A stretch of DNA of 64,000 bases from CAKSNH01 sp964422725 (GTDB lineage: Bacteria; Bacillota; Clostridia; UBA1381): contig CAYRCC010000003.1 in assembly GCA_964422725.1 (NCBI GenBank), positions 45,114-109,113 of the forward strand. Reading direction: 5' to 3'. Position 1 is the first letter of the stretch. Each line of letters begins with the position of its first letter. A model generated the notes under the pieces. It searched no databases. It was not told the DNA's origin and was given only the letters and a program-made list of their open reading frames with translations. Shown here piece by piece: positions 35,264-48,002 of the stretch. The translations under genes and the position numbers were made by a program.

Positions 35264-38200
35264 ATGAGCAAGAAAAACAAAAAACGAATAATTTCGCTGA
35301 TTATGGCAATATCAATAATTGCGTCCGCCGGTGCGCCGGCGGCGGTTTTGGCGGATAACGCCGCCGCCGAAACGGAGTTTACCGAACAGGTGGAGCTTAG
35401 CGCGGATTTAACTTACGGAGATTGGACGTATTCGGTCAGAAGTGACGGCACGGTTGCCATAGAAGAATATAACGGCAGTGATACCGATGTTACGATTCCG
35501 TCCGAAATTGACGGCAAATCGGTAACTGAAATTGGCGTTGCGGCCTTTTGGGGTTGTACATCATTGAAAAGCGTAACAATACCGCACAGCGTAACCTGTA
35601 TAGGTGGCTTGGCGTTTGCTGGTTGTACATCATTGAAAAGCGTAACAATACCTTACGGTGTAACTGAAATTGGCGATGATGCCTTTGACGGTTGTACATC
35701 ATTGGAAAGTGTGACGATACCGGACAGTGTAACTTATATTGCAGAAAATATGTTTAACGATACGGCATTGTATAAGAATGAAGATAATTGGGAAAACGGT
35801 GTTTTATATATCGGCAACCATTTAATATCGGCAAAGGCCGGTATCAGCGGTGATTATTCAATAAAAAGCGGAACTGTCGGTATTGCTTATGAGGCATTCG
35901 AGTATTGCGCATCATTGGAAAGTGTAACAATACCGCACAGCGTAACCCGTATGGGCAACTTTGCGTTTAGAGAATGCATATCATTGAAAAGCGTAACAAT
36001 ACCGTCCGGCATAATTGGAATTGACGATGAGTTTGATGGTTGTACATCATTGGAAAGTGTGACAATTCTGAACAAAGATACGGATATTAGCAATAGTGCA
36101 TTTAGTGATCGCCCATCTGCGCTTGTAATCAAAGGCTTTGCCGATTCAACCGCACAAGACTTTGCGACCTCAAGAAACATAACCTTTGAGGAAATAATTG
36201 ACGGCGGTGCGTGCGGCGACTCGGTTACATGGGTGCTTGACAAAGACTACACGCTGACAATAAGCGGGGTGGGCGATATGTATGATTACGATTCGGAGGA
36301 TGCGCCGTGGCAGGATTATAGCAGATCAATCAAGAGCATCGTTATCGAGGACGGCGTGACGAGTTATTCGGCTTGCAAAAATGCTATACGATTCAGTAAT
36401 TTGGAGAGTATTTCTATTGCCGACAGCGTGACCAAGATTGGCAACCGCGCATTTTTCAATTGCGTAAAGCTTTCCAATCTGACGTTGCCGTCAAAACTGG
36501 AAAGTCTGGGAAATTCTTCGTTTGACGGCTACAGCGGCAGTGTTATCATTCCGGCAAGCACTACACATATAGGTACCGCCGCACTTCCGAGTGCATCGGC
36601 AATATATGTGGACAGCGGAAACGAAACATATAAAGCCGAGGACGGAATATTGTTTACAAAGGACGGAAAAACCCTGATTCAATACCCGGGTGCAAAGCAA
36701 ACAACCGAATATACCGTTCCGGACAGTGTAACCGAGCTGGGACAATATGCGTTTTATATCAATGACAACATTGAGAATGTTACAATTGCATCGGGCGTGA
36801 GCAAAATAGCAAATTACAATTTCAGAAAATGCAATAATTTAAAGAGTGTGACGGTTTTGAATAAGGATGCGACTTTCGGCAGCGGTGTATTTACGGAGTG
36901 CCCGTCCGCATTTGTGGTTAAAGGATACGCAGGCTCTACCGCCGATAGCTATGCAAGCGAAAACAGCCTGACGTTTGAAACGTTGAGCGATAACACAGGC
37001 AAAGACGATAACACAAGTACATCAACGCCTACGCCTAACCCGAACACAGGCAAAGACGATAATACAAGTACATCAACGCCTACGCCTAACCCGAACACAG
37101 GCAAAGACGACAACGCAAGTACGTCAACGCCGACACCTGACACGTCGCTTACATACAGCGGTATAGACGGTACAGTTGTGTGGAGTGTGTCGGGCGACAC
37201 GCTCACAATAGGCGGATCCGAAATGAAGGATTATACCGCGGCGGCATCTGCGCCGTGGCTTGTACACAGCGGTACGGTGAAGAAAATTGTTATAGGTTCG
37301 GGAGTGAAAAATATAGGCTCAAACGCGTTTAACGGTATGAGCAAGGTGACGGGAGTAAGTATTCCAAACACGGTGACAGTGATTAACAGCAATGCGTTTG
37401 AGGGTTGTACGGCGCTTGAAGGCGTAACACTTCCGGAAAGCCTGTTTGCGGTAGGCGATAATGCGTTTAAACAAACCGCGATTAAATCGCTTGCTGTTCC
37501 GAATACGGTATTTTCGATAGGACAGAACGCGTTTGACGGCTGCGATGACTTGACGGAGGTAACACTGCCGTTTGTAGGTTCGCGCGCCGGAGTAAGCGAG
37601 CTAAAGGGTACATTTTCGTATGTGTTTGGCACAAAAGTGCCGTCAAGCCTTAAAAAGGTGACAATAACCAACGAAACATTTGTGCCGGAATCGGCATTTG
37701 CAAATTGCAAGGATATAGAGAATATCTGTTTAAATGACAATGTAAGCGTTATAGGCAAAGAGGCGTTTTCCGGATGTGAAAGCCTTAAAGAGTTCACAAT
37801 TCCGCAGAGCGTGACCAAAATAGAGGATTACACGTTTAAAAACTGTAAATCGGCAAGTGAGATTGTAGTTACGGATAAGATAGGCAGTATAGGCGAGGGC
37901 GCGTTTGACGGCTGTAAGAGCCTTGTGACTGTGTATGTGCCGAAAATTTCGGCTGTTAAAAATTACACATTCAGAAATTGTTCGAGTCTTAAAACAATAG
38001 ATGTGCCTAATTCGGTTGAAAGTATCGGACAGAGTGCGTTTGAAGGTTGTACGGCAATTGCCGGTATGAAACTTCCGTTTATCGGGTCGAGCGCGTCGGA
38101 AGATGCCGCAGACGAAAAATTCGGATATTTCTTCGGCGGTGACAACAGCAAAGTTCCGTCGTCGCTTACAAAGGTTGAGATTGATTTTGCAGAGGCGGGA

Positions 38201-39592
38201 TATATTACCGATAAAGCGTTTGCCGATTGTAAGAGCATTAAGGATATATTGATTTCAAACGCGCGCAAGGTTCTGGATAATGCATTTGAAAATTGCACCG
38301 GTTTAAAAACACTGTGTCTGCCTGAAAGACTCAGCGATATAGGTGAAACGATGCTTTCGGGATGTACGTCGATTGAAACGCTTACAGTGCCGTTTATCGG
38401 AGCGGACAGCAATGACGGTTCAAACGGCAACGGTACGCCGACATCGGTGCTCGGAGGATTTTTCGGATATGACGATTCCAAAAAGCTGGGTACAAAGCAG
38501 TATTATTCCGACGGAAACTATCATTATTACAAAATACCTAAAACCCTGAAAAATGTGCAGGTTTTGGGACAGGCAGAAGTGCCGTACGGCGCGTTTATGA
38601 ATTGTGACTATATAGAAAAGGTTACAATAGTGTCGGGTAATAACCTTTATGAGCGTGCATTTGCGTATTGCAAGTCGCTGAAGAGTGTAACGCTGCCTGA
38701 CAATATGACATCAATTAACGATTATGCATTTGCATATTGCACAAAGCTTGAAACGATTAATATTCCGAAAAAGGTTAAGAATTTGGGAGAGTCGATATTC
38801 TATGGTGCGACCGCGCTCAAGAATGTAGTGATGCCGAATAATACGGATTTGCAGTTTGCGGAGGATTTGTTTAACGGAACAAACCTGTTTACGGACGATG
38901 TAAGCCCGGCGGCGGATAATGTGAATTTGTTTGCCGACGGTGTAGTATTTACGTGTGCCGCAAATTCGGCGGCGTATAATTATGCGATAAGCAAGGGAAT
39001 AGCAACGAATGTTGTGCCGGAAGAAAAGCTGAACGTAAGAAAAACCGCGACGACGGTGGCGGGGTTGTCGGATTCGACATATTTGTTTGACGTAATAAAT
39101 ACGCACGATGATATGAAAGGAATTTTGCACGTTGAGTTGTATGACAAGGACTCAAAGAAGATTTCGGAAAAAACAATGGCAACCGAAGACAATGTTGAGT
39201 ACAGAGTGATATTTACCAATGAACAGATGAAAAAAGCGTCGTATGCGAAGATTTACGTTTGCAATGAAAACGGAAACAGAGTTTCGGACGATGACGAAGT
39301 AATATTGATGGGCGAGGACGTTGTTGTTCCGACGGAAAACGGTATTAAAATCAAGTATGCAAACGGCATTGTAACGTTTGAAACAAGCGGTACGATTGCG
39401 AGCGGAGCGGTATTGATTGAGACAGTCTACAACAACGCTGACGGCACAATGGTGAAAACGGTGATTCACGATGTTGACGGTGCGGACGATGAAATAGCGG
39501 TAAGTGCAAAACCGAACGGTTCGAGCGCGAAATTAATGCTGTGGGACGGCATAAAGACGATGAAAGCACTGGCGGAAACAGAGGAGTATTAA
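35264..39592 (+). CDS. Secreted BspA-like leucine-rich repeat surface protein
   Basis: A 1442-residue secreted protein. A signal peptide (KKRIISLIMAISIIASAGAP ... VLADNAAA) is followed by many LRR_5 / BspA-type repeats of about 23 residues with the pattern AFxGCxSLxSVTIPxSVTxIGxxAF, in two blocks (about residues 60-575 and 635-1255). Between the blocks lies a hydrophilic linker with three tandem copies of a 17-residue unit (NTGKDDNTSTSTPTPNP). The last 150 residues (LNVRKTATTVAGLSDSTYLF ...) are a beta-rich domain of unknown type. No LPXTG or SLH anchor is visible. BspA-like proteins bind host matrix proteins or other bacteria; an adhesin role is inferred. The ATG follows AAAGGAGAGGATAAT. Confidence 0.9.
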   Translation: MSKKNKKRIISLIMAISIIASAGAPAAVLADNAAAETEFTEQVELSADLTYGDWTYSVRSDGTVAIEEYNGSDTDVTIPSEIDGKSVTEIGVAAFWGCTSLKSVTIPHSVTCIGGLAFAGCTSLKSVTIPYGVTEIGDDAFDGCTSLESVTIPDSVTYIAENMFNDTALYKNEDNWENGVLYIGNHLISAKAGISGDYSIKSGTVGIAYEAFEYCASLESVTIPHSVTRMGNFAFRECISLKSVTIPSGIIGIDDEFDGCTSLESVTILNKDTDISNSAFSDRPSALVIKGFADSTAQDFATSRNITFEEIIDGGACGDSVTWVLDKDYTLTISGVGDMYDYDSEDAPWQDYSRSIKSIVIEDGVTSYSACKNAIRFSNLESISIADSVTKIGNRAFFNCVKLSNLTLPSKLESLGNSSFDGYSGSVIIPASTTHIGTAALPSASAIYVDSGNETYKAEDGILFTKDGKTLIQYPGAKQTTEYTVPDSVTELGQYAFYINDNIENVTIASGVSKIANYNFRKCNNLKSVTVLNKDATFGSGVFTECPSAFVVKGYAGSTADSYASENSLTFETLSDNTGKDDNTSTSTPTPNPNTGKDDNTSTSTPTPNPNTGKDDNASTSTPTPDTSLTYSGIDGTVVWSVSGDTLTIGGSEMKDYTAAASAPWLVHSGTVKKIVIGSGVKNIGSNAFNGMSKVTGVSIPNTVTVINSNAFEGCTALEGVTLPESLFAVGDNAFKQTAIKSLAVPNTVFSIGQNAFDGCDDLTEVTLPFVGSRAGVSELKGTFSYVFGTKVPSSLKKVTITNETFVPESAFANCKDIENICLNDNVSVIGKEAFSGCESLKEFTIPQSVTKIEDYTFKNCKSASEIVVTDKIGSIGEGAFDGCKSLVTVYVPKISAVKNYTFRNCSSLKTIDVPNSVESIGQSAFEGCTAIAGMKLPFIGSSASEDAADEKFGYFFGGDNSKVPSSLTKVEIDFAEAGYITDKAFADCKSIKDILISNARKVLDNAFENCTGLKTLCLPERLSDIGETMLSGCTSIETLTVPFIGADSNDGSNGNGTPTSVLGGFFGYDDSKKLGTKQYYSDGNYHYYKIPKTLKNVQVLGQAEVPYGAFMNCDYIEKVTIVSGNNLYERAFAYCKSLKSVTLPDNMTSINDYAFAYCTKLETINIPKKVKNLGESIFYGATALKNVVMPNNTDLQFAEDLFNGTNLFTDDVSPAADNVNLFADGVVFTCAANSAAYNYAISKGIATNVVPEEKLNVRKTATTVAGLSDSTYLFDVINTHDDMKGILHVELYDKDSKKISEKTMATEDNVEYRVIFTNEQMKKASYAKIYVCNENGNRVSDDDEVILMGEDVVVPTENGIKIKYANGIVTFETSGTIASGAVLIETVYNNADGTMVKTVIHDVDGADDEIAVSAKPNGSSAKLMLWDGIKTMKALAETEEY
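36992..37142. repeat. 51-bp tandem repeat in the LRR protein linker
   Basis: Three nearly identical 51-bp units starting AACACAGGCAAAGACGA at 36992, 37043 and 37094 encode the Thr/Ser/Pro/Asp-rich linker. The third is slightly diverged and incomplete. Slippage could change linker length without changing frame. Confidence 0.9.
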
Positions 39593-39593
39593 C

Positions 39594-39621
39594 AAAAAAA
39601 GGGCGGTGATGCCCTTTTTTT
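39594..39621. terminator. Bidirectional-looking terminator after the LRR gene
   Basis: AAAAAAAGGGC / GCCCTTTTTTT with a six-base loop, directly after the stop codon. From here to 39843 I see no gene or clear element. Confidence 0.85.
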
Positions 39622-39843
39622 GTTTGCGAAAAGGGGTATCCTTTTGAAAAATTTTTTTGCGAAAAAATGAACTTTCGTGCGCTTGTCCTGAGTAAAAAAA
39701 CTACCTTTTAAAATGCTTTCGCACAAAACGCGGATATCCAAATTGTGGCGGTGGTTTTTCGGATAATCAATTGTATAAATTGAAAAATAATCCAAACTTA
39801 TTTCTGTTTAGACCAATATTGTATACTTTTACTAATGATTACA

Positions 39844-39873
39844 TTGACTTTAAAGAGTATTATGTGTTATAAT
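39844..39873 (+). promoter_or_regulatory. Promoter of the V-type ATPase operon
   Basis: TTGACT (39844-39849), an 18-bp spacer and TATAAT (39868-39873), about 165 bp before the first ATPase gene. A second TATAAT at 39877 could act as an alternative -10. Confidence 0.6.
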
Positions 39874-40038
39874 GTATATAATGATTGTATGAAATGAAAA
39901 TGTTTTATCATACTAACGGTAAAAGTGAAAATATGCAAAACAGTTATATACTCGTATTCCTGCGGTGTAACGGCAGGCACTTTGTATATGAAACATTGAC
40001 ATATAATCTGAATTTTTTAAAAGATGGGCGGTGATTTT

Positions 40039-40347
40039 TTGCCAAACGAGAGCATTAGTAAAATATGTGCGGTTGAACGTGCCGCCGATGCAGCTGAGAG
40101 TGACGCTCTTGAGCGTGCGGAGCAAATCGTTCGTGATGCACACAAAAAGGCTGAAGAAATTACCGGGACTGTCATTTCAAATGCGAAAAAGACAGCCTCA
40201 GCAAAAATTTCAGATGCCCGAAAGAAAGCCGATTTGCTTGAGGAAGCAAGCGCAAAAGAAATTGCGGAAAAAATCGGCAGACTCGGTGTCGGCGCGGACA
40301 GTAAGCAAGCCGACATAAACAAAGCTATTCTCGGAATTATCGTTTAA
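40039..40347 (+). CDS. V-type ATPase subunit H/G (peripheral stalk)
   Basis: A 102-residue, Ala/Lys/Glu-rich helical protein (ESISKICAVERAADAAESDALERAEQIV ... AHKKAEEI) predicted to be a long coiled coil, as in the archaeal/bacterial subunit H (AhaH/NtpF-type) that pairs with subunit E to form the peripheral stalk. I chose TTG 40039 because GGTGAT lies just upstream; an in-frame ATG at 40024 has no ribosome binding site. It is the first gene of a nine-gene operon, followed after 38 bp by subunit I. Confidence 0.78.
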   Translation: MPNESISKICAVERAADAAESDALERAEQIVRDAHKKAEEITGTVISNAKKTASAKISDARKKADLLEEASAKEIAEKIGRLGVGADSKQADINKAILGIIV

Positions 40348-40385
40348 ATACGGTAGTAGCGAATCGAAAGGAGGAGTTTTACAAT

Positions 40386-42892
<2,507 letters not shown>

Positions 42893-42927
42893 TTGATTGC
42901 CGTAAGTAAACCGAAAGGAATGATATA

Positions 42928-43521
42928 ATGACAGGATTGGATAAAATTTTAAAACAAATTCAGACCGAATCCGACTCTAAAGTGAATGAAATCATTTCTG
43001 CCGCCAATCAAAAAGCAGACGAAATAGTTTCTGCCGCAAAAGAGAGTGCGGAAAACACCGCCGCGCAGATACTGCAAAAGGCGGATAAAGATGTCGCCGC
43101 CGTTTTGAGCCGTGCGGAGTCTGCCAATGCAATAAATATGAAAAACAGCATTTTGCTGAAAAAACAGGAATTGATAAAGTCGGCAGTTGCAAATGCCGAG
43201 AAATATCTGTGTGAATTGCCGGCGGACGAGTATTTTGAAGTTATTTTAAAAATGGTAAAAAAATATGCGCCGAAAAAAAGCGGCTGTGTGATGTTTAACA
43301 AAACAGACCTTGCAAGACTTCCTCAAAACTTTGAGGGTGAAATAAACAATGCGTTGTCTGCAGACGGGGCGGTTCTTAAAATATCCGATACCGCTGTTGA
43401 TATAGACGGCGGCTTCATACTCAATTACGGCGGTGTTGAGGAAAATTGCAGCTTTGAGGCACTTTTTGAAAGTGCCGCCGATGAACTTTCGGATAAAGCC
43501 CATACACTGCTGTTTTCATAG
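42928..43521 (+). CDS. ntpE: V-type ATPase subunit E (peripheral stalk)
   Basis: A 197-residue stalk subunit. The first 100 residues are a helical Ala/Glu/Lys-rich segment (DKILKQIQTESDSKVNEIISAANQKA ...) that pairs with subunit H. The C-terminal globular domain has the family pattern SDTAVDIDGGFILNYGGVEENCSFEALFE, close to the typical E-subunit GGFILxxGxIExN(C)SF motif. CGAAAGGAATGATATA precedes the ATG. Between K and C, the conventional place. Confidence 0.92.
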   Translation: MTGLDKILKQIQTESDSKVNEIISAANQKADEIVSAAKESAENTAAQILQKADKDVAAVLSRAESANAINMKNSILLKKQELIKSAVANAEKYLCELPADEYFEVILKMVKKYAPKKSGCVMFNKTDLARLPQNFEGEINNALSADGAVLKISDTAVDIDGGFILNYGGVEENCSFEALFESAADELSDKAHTLLFS

Positions 43522-43532
43522 GAGGGTGCGCT

Positions 43533-44501
43533 ATGGCTGAACAATATACTTATGCGGTTGCACGAATAAGAGCAAAAGAAATGTCGCTTCTGTCAAAGCA
43601 GGATATTGACCAGATGCTGTCGTGCAGGGATACCGCGGAAGTGCTGCGTGTACTCGCCGATAAGGGTTTTGGCGACGGGGAGCGGTTTGATACCGTTGAG
43701 GAATTGCTTTCCTATGAAACGGAAAAAACGTGGAAGCTTATTTCCGAACTTGTCGGTGATATGTCGGTTTTTGATGTATTTTTGTATGCCAATGATTTTC
43801 ATAATCTGAAGGCGGCAGTAAAAGCGGTTATAACCGATGCACCGACGGACAAGCTGTTTTTGAAAAACGCGACTGTGCCGCCGGAAACAATTCTGAAGGC
43901 AGTTAAGGAGCGCGACTATTCACAGCTTCCGCCGCATATGCGTGAAACAGCTGCACAGGCTGTATCGTTGCTTTTGCAGACATCGGACGGTCAGCAGTGT
44001 GATATTTTGATTGACCGCGCCTCGCTTGAGGCGATTCGCTCAGCCGGCAGACAATCGAAAAACGATATGATTGATAAATATTCCGAGCTTGTTGTTGCGC
44101 TTGCGGATATCAAAATTGCTGTGCGTGCGAATAAAACCGGCAAATCGGCGGCTTTTTTGGAAAAAGCGGTAGCTTTGTGCGACACATTAAATGTGGATTC
44201 GTTAATAGCCGCCGCCGCAAAGGGCATCGTCGATTTGTATGATTATCTTGCTTTGACGGATTACCGAGATGCTGTTTCGGAGCTTAAAATTTCGTTTTCG
44301 GCGTTTGAAAAATGGTGTGATAATTTGATTATGGAGCATATAAAGGGTCAAAAATCAAATCCGTTTACGGTTTCTCCGCTTGCCGCGTATATTTTGGCAA
44401 GGGAGAATGAAATTAAGACTGTGCGCATAATTCTTTCGGCAAAGCAGAACGAGCTTAGCGATAATTCCGTAAGAGAAAGGTTGAGGGAACTGTATGTATA
44501 A
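43533..44501 (+). CDS. ntpC: V-type ATPase subunit C (central rotor connector, d-type)
   Basis: A 322-residue, all-helical subunit that connects the central shaft to the membrane rotor ring. It starts AEQYTYAVARIRAKEMSLLSKQDIDQML, typical for this family (YxYAVARIRAxE), and ends ILARENEIKTVRIILSAKQNEL, the characteristic C-terminal RENEIKxVRII(L) motif. GGAGGGTGCGCT precedes the ATG. It overlaps the next gene by 8 bp. Confidence 0.94.
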   Translation: MAEQYTYAVARIRAKEMSLLSKQDIDQMLSCRDTAEVLRVLADKGFGDGERFDTVEELLSYETEKTWKLISELVGDMSVFDVFLYANDFHNLKAAVKAVITDAPTDKLFLKNATVPPETILKAVKERDYSQLPPHMRETAAQAVSLLLQTSDGQQCDILIDRASLEAIRSAGRQSKNDMIDKYSELVVALADIKIAVRANKTGKSAAFLEKAVALCDTLNVDSLIAAAAKGIVDLYDYLALTDYRDAVSELKISFSAFEKWCDNLIMEHIKGQKSNPFTVSPLAAYILARENEIKTVRIILSAKQNELSDNSVRERLRELYV

Positions 44502-44814
44502 TATTGCTGTATTGGGTGACAGAGATAGCATATACGGTTTTGCCGCACTGGGTCTTAATACCTTTCCTATTCAGAATTGCGATGAAGGAAAAAAACTTTT
44601 AAGACAGCTTTGTGACGGCAATTATGCCGTAATCTATATAACAGAGGCTTTGGCAGAGCAGATTGAAGATGAAATCGACAAATACCGCGAAGAGCCTCTG
44701 CCGGCGATAATTCTAATCCCGGGAGTGTCCGGAAATACCGGCAAAGGCATTTTGAGCGTAAAAAAATCTGTAGAACAGGCAGTCGGTTCGGATATAATCT
44801 TTAATAATGATTAA
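44494..44814 (+). CDS. V-type ATPase subunit F (central shaft)
   Basis: A 106-residue alpha/beta protein: MYNIAVLGDRDSIYGFAALGL, then AVIYITEALAEQIEDEIDKYR and PAIILIPGVSGNTGKGI, matching the F/G subunit that binds subunit D in the rotating shaft. In Enterococcus this subunit is called NtpG. The start overlaps subunit C by 8 bp, with GAGGGAAC as ribosome binding site inside subunit C, which suggests coupled translation. Confidence 0.92.
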   Translation: MYNIAVLGDRDSIYGFAALGLNTFPIQNCDEGKKLLRQLCDGNYAVIYITEALAEQIEDEIDKYREEPLPAIILIPGVSGNTGKGILSVKKSVEQAVGSDIIFNND

Positions 44815-44837
44815 CAGAAAAGAGTTGATAGACAGAT

Positions 44838-46610
44838 ATGAATATCAGTAAAGGAATAATTAGAAAAGTTGCAGGTCCTTTGGTTATTGCAGAGGGTATG
44901 CGCGATGCAAATATGTTCGACGTGGTTCGCGTGAGCGAACAGCGCCTTATCGGCGAAATAATAGAAATGCACGGTGACAGAGCATCTATTCAGGTATACG
45001 AAGAAACATCGGGACTGGGTCCGGGAGCACCGGTTGAATCGACGGGTGCGCCGCTGAGCGTGGAGCTTGGTCCGGGACTTATAGGCAGTATATTTGACGG
45101 TATTCAGCGTCCGCTTGACGATATTATGAAAATATCCGGAAACAATCTTAAAAGGGGAGTTGAAGTGCCGTCGCTGAAACGCGACACCAAATGGACATTT
45201 ACACCGACGGTTAAAGTCGGCGATAAGGTAGTCGGCGGCGATGTAATCGGAAGTGTACAGGAAACCGCTGTGGTACTGCACAAAATTATGGTGCCGTTCG
45301 GAATCGAGGGTACCGTTAAGTCAATCAATCAAGGTGAGTATACGGTTGAAGAAACCGTTGCAGTTGTTGAAACAGCCGGCGGTGACAAAAACATTTCGCT
45401 TATGCAGAAGTGGCCGGTAAGAAAAGGCCGTCCGTATGCGAAAAAGCTTTCACCTGATGTACCGCTGGTAACGGGTCAGCGCGTAATAGATACGCTTTTC
45501 CCTATTGCAAAGGGCGGTGTTGCCGCTGTTCCGGGACCGTTCGGCAGCGGTAAGACGGTAGTTCAGCATCAGCTTGCAAAGTGGGCGGATGCGGATATCG
45601 TTGTATACATCGGCTGCGGTGAACGCGGCAATGAAATGACAGATGTGCTTAACGAGTTTCCGGAGCTGATTGACCCTAAGACGGGTAAATCGCTTATGGA
45701 GCGGACAGTGCTTATAGCAAATACATCGGATATGCCTGTTGCCGCGCGTGAGGCATCAATTTATACGGGTATAACAATTGCGGAGTATTTCAGAGATATG
45801 GGATTTTCGGTTGCACTTATGGGCGATTCTACGTCGCGCTGGGCGGAGGCACTTCGCGAAATGTCGGGTCGACTTGAAGAAATGCCGGGTGAAGAAGGTT
45901 ATCCGGCATATCTCGGAAGCCGTTTGGCACAGTTTTATGAACGTGCCGGTAAGGTTATCACACTCGGCGGTGACGGCCGCGAGGGTGCGCTGTCGGTTAT
46001 CGGTGCGGTGTCGCCGCCGGGCGGTGATATTTCGGAGCCTGTGTCACAGGCAACGCTTAGAATTGTAAAAGTGTTCTGGGGACTTGACTCATCTCTTGCT
46101 TACCGCAGACATTTTCCGGCAATAAATTGGCTCAACAGTTATTCATTGTATGTTGATACAATGGCGGACTGGTTTAACGGTAATGTGAACGATAAGTGGA
46201 TGGAAATGCGGTATGCGCTTATGCGTATGCTTCAGGACGAGGCAGAGCTTGACGAAATAGTAAAGCTTGTCGGTATGGACGCACTTTCCGCGCCGGACAG
46301 ACTGAAGCTTGAGGCGGCACGTTCAATCCGTGAGGACTTTTTGCACCAGGACGCGTTCCACGAGGTGGACACATATACTCCGCTTGAAAAGCAGTTTATG
46401 ATGATGATGCTTGTTATGGAATATTATAATACGTCACTGGAGGCACTCAATAACGGCGCTGACATTGAAAAACTTGTAAGTCTGCCTGTAAGAGAACGTA
46501 TCGGAAGATTTAAATACGTTCAGGCGGATAAAACAAAAGCCGAATATGATGCTATAATAGCCGATTTGGCTGAACAAACCCAAAATGCTATCGTAAAGGA
46601 GGACTTCTGA
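44838..46610 (+). CDS. ntpA: V-type ATPase catalytic subunit A
   Basis: A 590-residue catalytic subunit. The Walker A loop GPFGSGKT is at residues 233-240, with the V-type non-homologous region (about residues 110-195) before it. Other family marks: [12 protein letters not shown] (catalytic Glu), [20 protein letters not shown], and [22 protein letters not shown]. It hydrolyses or synthesises ATP at the interface with subunit B. The stop TGA overlaps the start ATG of subunit B by one base. Confidence 0.97.
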   Translation: MNISKGIIRKVAGPLVIAEGMRDANMFDVVRVSEQRLIGEIIEMHGDRASIQVYEETSGLGPGAPVESTGAPLSVELGPGLIGSIFDGIQRPLDDIMKISGNNLKRGVEVPSLKRDTKWTFTPTVKVGDKVVGGDVIGSVQETAVVLHKIMVPFGIEGTVKSINQGEYTVEETVAVVETAGGDKNISLMQKWPVRKGRPYAKKLSPDVPLVTGQRVIDTLFPIAKGGVAAVPGPFGSGKTVVQHQLAKWADADIVVYIGCGERGNEMTDVLNEFPELIDPKTGKSLMERTVLIANTSDMPVAAREASIYTGITIAEYFRDMGFSVALMGDSTSRWAEALREMSGRLEEMPGEEGYPAYLGSRLAQFYERAGKVITLGGDGREGALSVIGAVSPPGGDISEPVSQATLRIVKVFWGLDSSLAYRRHFPAINWLNSYSLYVDTMADWFNGNVNDKWMEMRYALMRMLQDEAELDEIVKLVGMDALSAPDRLKLEAARSIREDFLHQDAFHEVDTYTPLEKQFMMMMLVMEYYNTSLEALNNGADIEKLVSLPVRERIGRFKYVQADKTKAEYDAIIADLAEQTQNAIVKEDF

Positions 46611-47989
46611 TGCCAAAAGAATACAGAACCATTGAAGAGGTTGCAGGTCCTCTGATGCTTGTAAAGGGTGTAGAGGGAGTCAGTTATGACGACCTCGGTG
46701 AGATTGAGCTTGCAAACGGCGAAAAACGCCGCTGTAAGGTGCTTGAAATCGACGGCGGTAACGCAATGGTGCAGTTGTTTGAAAGTGCGACAGGTATCAA
46801 CCTTTCAAACAGTAAAGTACGTTTTCTCGGAAGAAGTATGGAGCTTGGGGTGTCTGAGGATATGCTCAGCCGTGTATTTGACGGTCTTGGCAGACCTATT
46901 GACGGCGGCCCTGAGATTTTGCCGGAAAAACGTATGGATATAAACGGCTTGCCTATGAATCCCGCCGCCAGAAACTATCCGCAGGAATTTATTCAAACCG
47001 GAGTATCGGCGATTGACGGTCTTAATACGTTGGTAAGAGGGCAAAAACTGCCTATATTCTCGGCGAGCGGTCTTCCGCACGCACAGCTTGCCGCACAAAT
47101 CGCACGTCAGGCAAAGGTGCGCGGTACTACAGAACCGTTTGCCGTTGTATTTGCGGCTATGGGTATAACATTTGAGGAGTCTAACTTCTTTATTGAGAGT
47201 TTTAAGGAAACTGGTGCTATTGACAGAACCGTAATGTTTGTAAACCTTGCAAACGACCCTGCTATTGAGCGTATATCCACACCGCGTATGGCACTTACTG
47301 CCGCGGAATATCTTGCGTTTGAAAAGGATATGCACGTTTTGGTTATTATGACTGACATCACAAACTATGCCGATGCACTGCGCGAGGTGTCAGCCGCACG
47401 TAAAGAGGTTCCGGGACGACGCGGTTATCCGGGTTATATGTATACCGACCTTGCCGGACTGTATGAACGCGCCGGCCGTCAGAAAGGCAAAAGCGGAAGT
47501 ATTACAATGATTCCTATCCTTACAATGCCTGAGGACGATAAAACTCACCCTATTCCGGATCTTACGGGATATATCACAGAGGGTCAGATTATTCTCAGCC
47601 GTGAGCTTTACAGAAAGAATGTATCGCCGCCTATCGACGTACTGCCGTCGTTGTCGCGTTTGAAGGATAAGGGTATAGGCGAGGGTAAAACCAGAGCTGA
47701 CCACGCAAATACGATGAATCAGCTGTTTTCGGCGTATGCGCGAGGAAAAGAGGCAAAAGAGCTTATGGTTATCCTTGGCGAGGCGGCACTTACGGATATT
47801 GATAAGCTGTACGCAAAGTTTGCCGATGCGTTTGAAAATGAGTATGTTTCTCAGGGTTATAACACAAACCGCGATATTGAGGACACTCTGCAAATCGGCT
47901 GGAAACTGCTTTCGATTTTGCCGAGGAGCGAGCTGAAGAGAATTAAAGATGAGTTCCTTGATAAATATTATATTGAGAACAACGAGTGA
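46610..47989 (+). CDS. ntpB: V-type ATPase regulatory subunit B
   Basis: A 459-residue non-catalytic nucleotide-site subunit: [19 protein letters not shown] at the start, [29 protein letters not shown] in the degenerate P-loop region, [35 protein letters not shown], and the [18 protein letters not shown] segment. Walker A is replaced by SGLPHAQLA as expected for B subunits. The ribosome binding site AAAGGAGG lies at the end of ntpA. Confidence 0.97.
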   Translation: MPKEYRTIEEVAGPLMLVKGVEGVSYDDLGEIELANGEKRRCKVLEIDGGNAMVQLFESATGINLSNSKVRFLGRSMELGVSEDMLSRVFDGLGRPIDGGPEILPEKRMDINGLPMNPAARNYPQEFIQTGVSAIDGLNTLVRGQKLPIFSASGLPHAQLAAQIARQAKVRGTTEPFAVVFAAMGITFEESNFFIESFKETGAIDRTVMFVNLANDPAIERISTPRMALTAAEYLAFEKDMHVLVIMTDITNYADALREVSAARKEVPGRRGYPGYMYTDLAGLYERAGRQKGKSGSITMIPILTMPEDDKTHPIPDLTGYITEGQIILSRELYRKNVSPPIDVLPSLSRLKDKGIGEGKTRADHANTMNQLFSAYARGKEAKELMVILGEAALTDIDKLYAKFADAFENEYVSQGYNTNRDIEDTLQIGWKLLSILPRSELKRIKDEFLDKYYIENNE

Positions 47990-48002
47990 GGGGGAGTGAA
48001 AA

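Noticed and set aside
37231..39469. Long minus-strand frames opposite the LRR protein
   Set aside because: Periodic repeats of the LRR gene create open antisense frames; none has a start signal or known domain.
39622..39843. Minus-strand frame of about 68 codons rich in Phe/Lys
   Set aside because: No ribosome binding site or recognisable family; composition fits AT-rich intergenic DNA.
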